53,373 nt of DNA from JASGDB01 sp049841315 (GTDB taxonomy: Bacteria > Bacteroidota > Bacteroidia > Flavobacteriales > Weeksellaceae). The stretch is taken from NCBI GenBank assembly GCA_049841315.1, contig JASGDB010000150.1:1-53373 (forward strand), given 5' to 3'. Position numbers and translations under genes: made by a program. Positions 52,354-53,373 of this stretch are shown piece by piece. Position 1 is the stretch's first letter. Each line of letters opens with the position of its first letter. The notes under the pieces are model-generated. The model did not search any database, was not told the DNA's origin, and saw nothing but the letters and a program-made list of their open reading frames with translations.

Positions 52354-52644
52354 ATGAAAATTACAGTGCAATCCATGGGTTTGACACCTCATGAACCGTT
52401 AGAAGAATTTCTGAACAGAAAAATAAGCAAATTAGGCACTTTTTACGATAAAATTATTGAGTGCCAGGTGTTCCTGAAAGTGGAAAACGCTTCCTCAAAA
52501 GAAAACAAAACCGCGGAAATCAAACTCGTGATTCCGGGAGATGATATTGTGGTAAAGAAAACCAGTGCCAGCTTTGAGGAAAGCCTCGACCTGTGTGCGG
52601 ATGCCGCTAAAAAACTGCTAATCAAGAAGAAAGAATTGGCATAA
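52354..52644 (+). CDS. hpf: Ribosome hibernation-promoting factor, short form
   Basis: 96 residues, RaiA/HPF beta-alpha fold: MKITVQSMGLTPHEPLEEFLNRKISKL, then the VFLKVE and IKLVIPGDDIVVKK strands and the final helix. It binds the decoding centre of idle ribosomes in stationary phase. It lacks the C-terminal dimerisation domain of the long form. The ATG at 52354 fits the family start; a longer frame from 52315 is not supported. Confidence 0.92.
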   Translation: MKITVQSMGLTPHEPLEEFLNRKISKLGTFYDKIIECQVFLKVENASSKENKTAEIKLVIPGDDIVVKKTSASFEESLDLCADAAKKLLIKKKELA

Positions 52645-52684
52645 AAAATAAATGTAATAATTAATTAAAAAATATTTCAAAAAG

Positions 52685-52717
52685 TTTGTAGATTTCAAAA
52701 AAACAATCATATATTTG
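52685..52717 (+). promoter_or_regulatory. Promoter of the tRNA cluster
   Basis: TTTG (52685-52688) and TATATTTG (52710-52717), spaced 21 bp, lie 40 bp before the first tRNA. Confidence 0.6.
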
Positions 52718-52757
52718 CACTCGCAAAAAGAGATGAGAGTTCTTTTGAAATCTATTT

Positions 52758-52831
52758 GCCTCCTTAGCTCAGTTGGCCAGAGCACGTGATTTGTAATCTC
52801 GGGGTCGTGGGTTCGAATCCCTCAGGAGGCT
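52758..52831 (+). tRNA. tRNA-Thr (anticodon TGT)
   Basis: 74 nt. The acceptor stem GCCTCCT/AGGAGGC is perfect, with the TTCGAATC T-arm and anticodon loop TTTGTAA. CCA is not encoded. First gene of a Thr-Tyr-Gly-Thr cluster. Confidence 0.95.
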
Positions 52832-52847
52832 CATTTTATAAAATTGG

Positions 52848-52928
52848 GGGGAGATTCCAGAGTGGCTAAATGGGACTGACTGTAACTCAGTTGCTTCGGC
52901 TTCGTAGGTTCGAATCCTGCTCTCCCCA
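52848..52928 (+). tRNA. tRNA-Tyr (anticodon GTA)
   Basis: 81 nt, class II with a long variable arm. Acceptor GGGGAGA/TCTCCCC, anticodon loop CTGTAAC, T-arm GTTCGAATC. Confidence 0.95.
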
Positions 52929-52972
52929 CATTTTATAGAAAAAAAATAATTGCAAAGTTTAAAATTAATTTT

Positions 52973-52980
52973 TAAATTTG
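52973..52980 (+). promoter_or_regulatory. Internal -7 box before tRNA-Gly
   Basis: TAAATTTG matches TAnnTTTG, with a TTG about 20 bp upstream; a second start for the last two tRNA genes. Confidence 0.45.
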
Positions 52981-53016
52981 CACACCGTTACCAACAAATA
53001 ATTTTGGAAACAAAAT

Positions 53017-53092
53017 GCGGAAGTAGCTCAGTTGGTAGAGCGTCAGCCTTCCAAGCTGAATGTCGCGGGTTCGACCCCCGTCTTCCGCTCCA
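53017..53092 (+). tRNA. tRNA-Gly (anticodon TCC), CCA encoded
   Basis: The mature body is 53017-53089 (acceptor GCGGAAG/CTTCCGC, anticodon loop CTTCCAA). CCA follows at 53090-53092, unlike in the other tRNAs here. Confidence 0.94.
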
Positions 53093-53094
53093 GA

Positions 53095-53130
53095 AAATCA
53101 CACCAACACAATTTTGGATGTGATTTTTTT
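53095..53130 (+). terminator. Possible terminator after tRNA-Gly
   Basis: Arms AAAATCACA and TGTGATTTT are followed by a run of T residues, just 4 bp before tRNA-Thr(GGT). It may be an attenuator or processing hairpin. Confidence 0.5.
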
Positions 53131-53134
53131 TTAA

Positions 53135-53206
53135 GCCGACGTAGCTCAGGGGTAGAGCGTTTCCTTGGTAAGGAAGAGGTCGTGAGTTCAAATCTCATCG
53201 TTGGCT
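53135..53206 (+). tRNA. tRNA-Thr (anticodon GGT)
   Basis: 72 nt. Acceptor GCCGACG/CGTTGGC (one G-T pair), anticodon loop TTGGTAA, T-arm GTTCAAATC. Confidence 0.95.
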
Positions 53207-53210
53207 CTCA

Positions 53211-53240
53211 AAAATCTTCCGGATTTCCGGAAGATTTTTT
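53211..53240 (+). terminator. Terminator after the tRNA cluster
   Basis: Arms AAAATCTTCCGGA and TCCGGAAGATTTT form a perfect 13-bp inverted repeat, followed by a T-run. It closes the cluster before any elongation factor gene. Confidence 0.75.
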
Positions 53241-53308
53241 AAATTTTGGTTCTTCGACAAAAACTGTGGATTTTAAAATTAACATTTATCTATAAATTCT
53301 CAATTTCT

Positions 53309-53373
53309 GTTCTTTTGTCTTGAAACAAAAGAACCAAAAGTTCAAGACTTGGAAACTCGGCTAAAATTTTAAA
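53309..53373 (+). repeat. Dispersed hairpin repeat, right copy
   Basis: Matches the reverse complement of 287-350, with hairpin arms GTTCTTTTG and CAAAAGAAC. It reaches the window edge and probably continues beyond. Confidence 0.72.

Overview
The window looks like chromosomal DNA of a Flavobacteriia member, most likely Weeksellaceae (Chryseobacterium/Elizabethkingia/Riemerella relatives). The base composition is AT-rich. Many genes carry the Bacteroidota -7 promoter box TAnnTTTG with almost no Shine-Dalgarno sites. Gene content agrees: a bat aerotolerance operon, a type IX secretion plug protein, paired DUF3857 proteins, menaquinone genes and a Thr-Tyr-Gly-Thr tRNA cluster.

Layout. 0.4-6.9 kb (+): bat operon (upstream membrane gene, batA, batB, batC, batD), a MarC-family protein and a small membrane protein. 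6.9-13.3 kb (-): menF and a menI-like thioesterase, a PlsC-type acyltransferase, a PadR-PspC regulator pair and hmgA, separated by repeat-rich spacers. One spacer holds a possible unannotated 20-residue amphipathic peptide gene. 13.5-36.3 kb (+): a large surface-polysaccharide locus. 36.7-39.9 kb (-): DUF3810 metallopeptidase, FucP-type sugar permease and PlsC acyltransferase. 40-47.3 kb: T9SS plug protein, a RelE/ParE-type toxin-antitoxin pair (-), a Spy-like protein, ferritin and two DUF3857 proteins. 47.5-50.6 kb (-): an AddA-type helicase-nuclease. 51.1-53.2 kb (+): rpsU, xerC, hpf and four tRNAs.

The polysaccharide locus is a Wzx/Wzy-type system: export lipoprotein, Wzc-like kinase, flippase, polymerase, three glycosyltransferases and a three-gene module for a UDP-2-acetamido-2,6-dideoxy-L-sugar (L-QuiNAc or L-RhaNAc type). 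It also holds a dispersed Pgl-like set: 4,6-dehydratase, aminotransferase, two PglD-like acyltransferases, a sugar N-formyltransferase and two initiating phosphoglycosyltransferases. Its left end is disrupted by accessory genes: a DUF1016 nuclease and an AAA/DUF4143 ATPase behind twin palindromic operators.

The most unusual structure is a 161/162-bp near-identical direct repeat (15783-15943 and 17059-17220). Each copy supplies the C-terminal tail and stop codon of the gene before it and the start codon (MEAVN) of the gene after it. It therefore behaves like a gene-cassette boundary around a 117-aa unknown protein and a formyltransferase. Intergenic DNA also carries several families of palindromic repeats. 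One pair, in inverted orientation near the two window ends, shows compensatory changes that preserve its hairpin.
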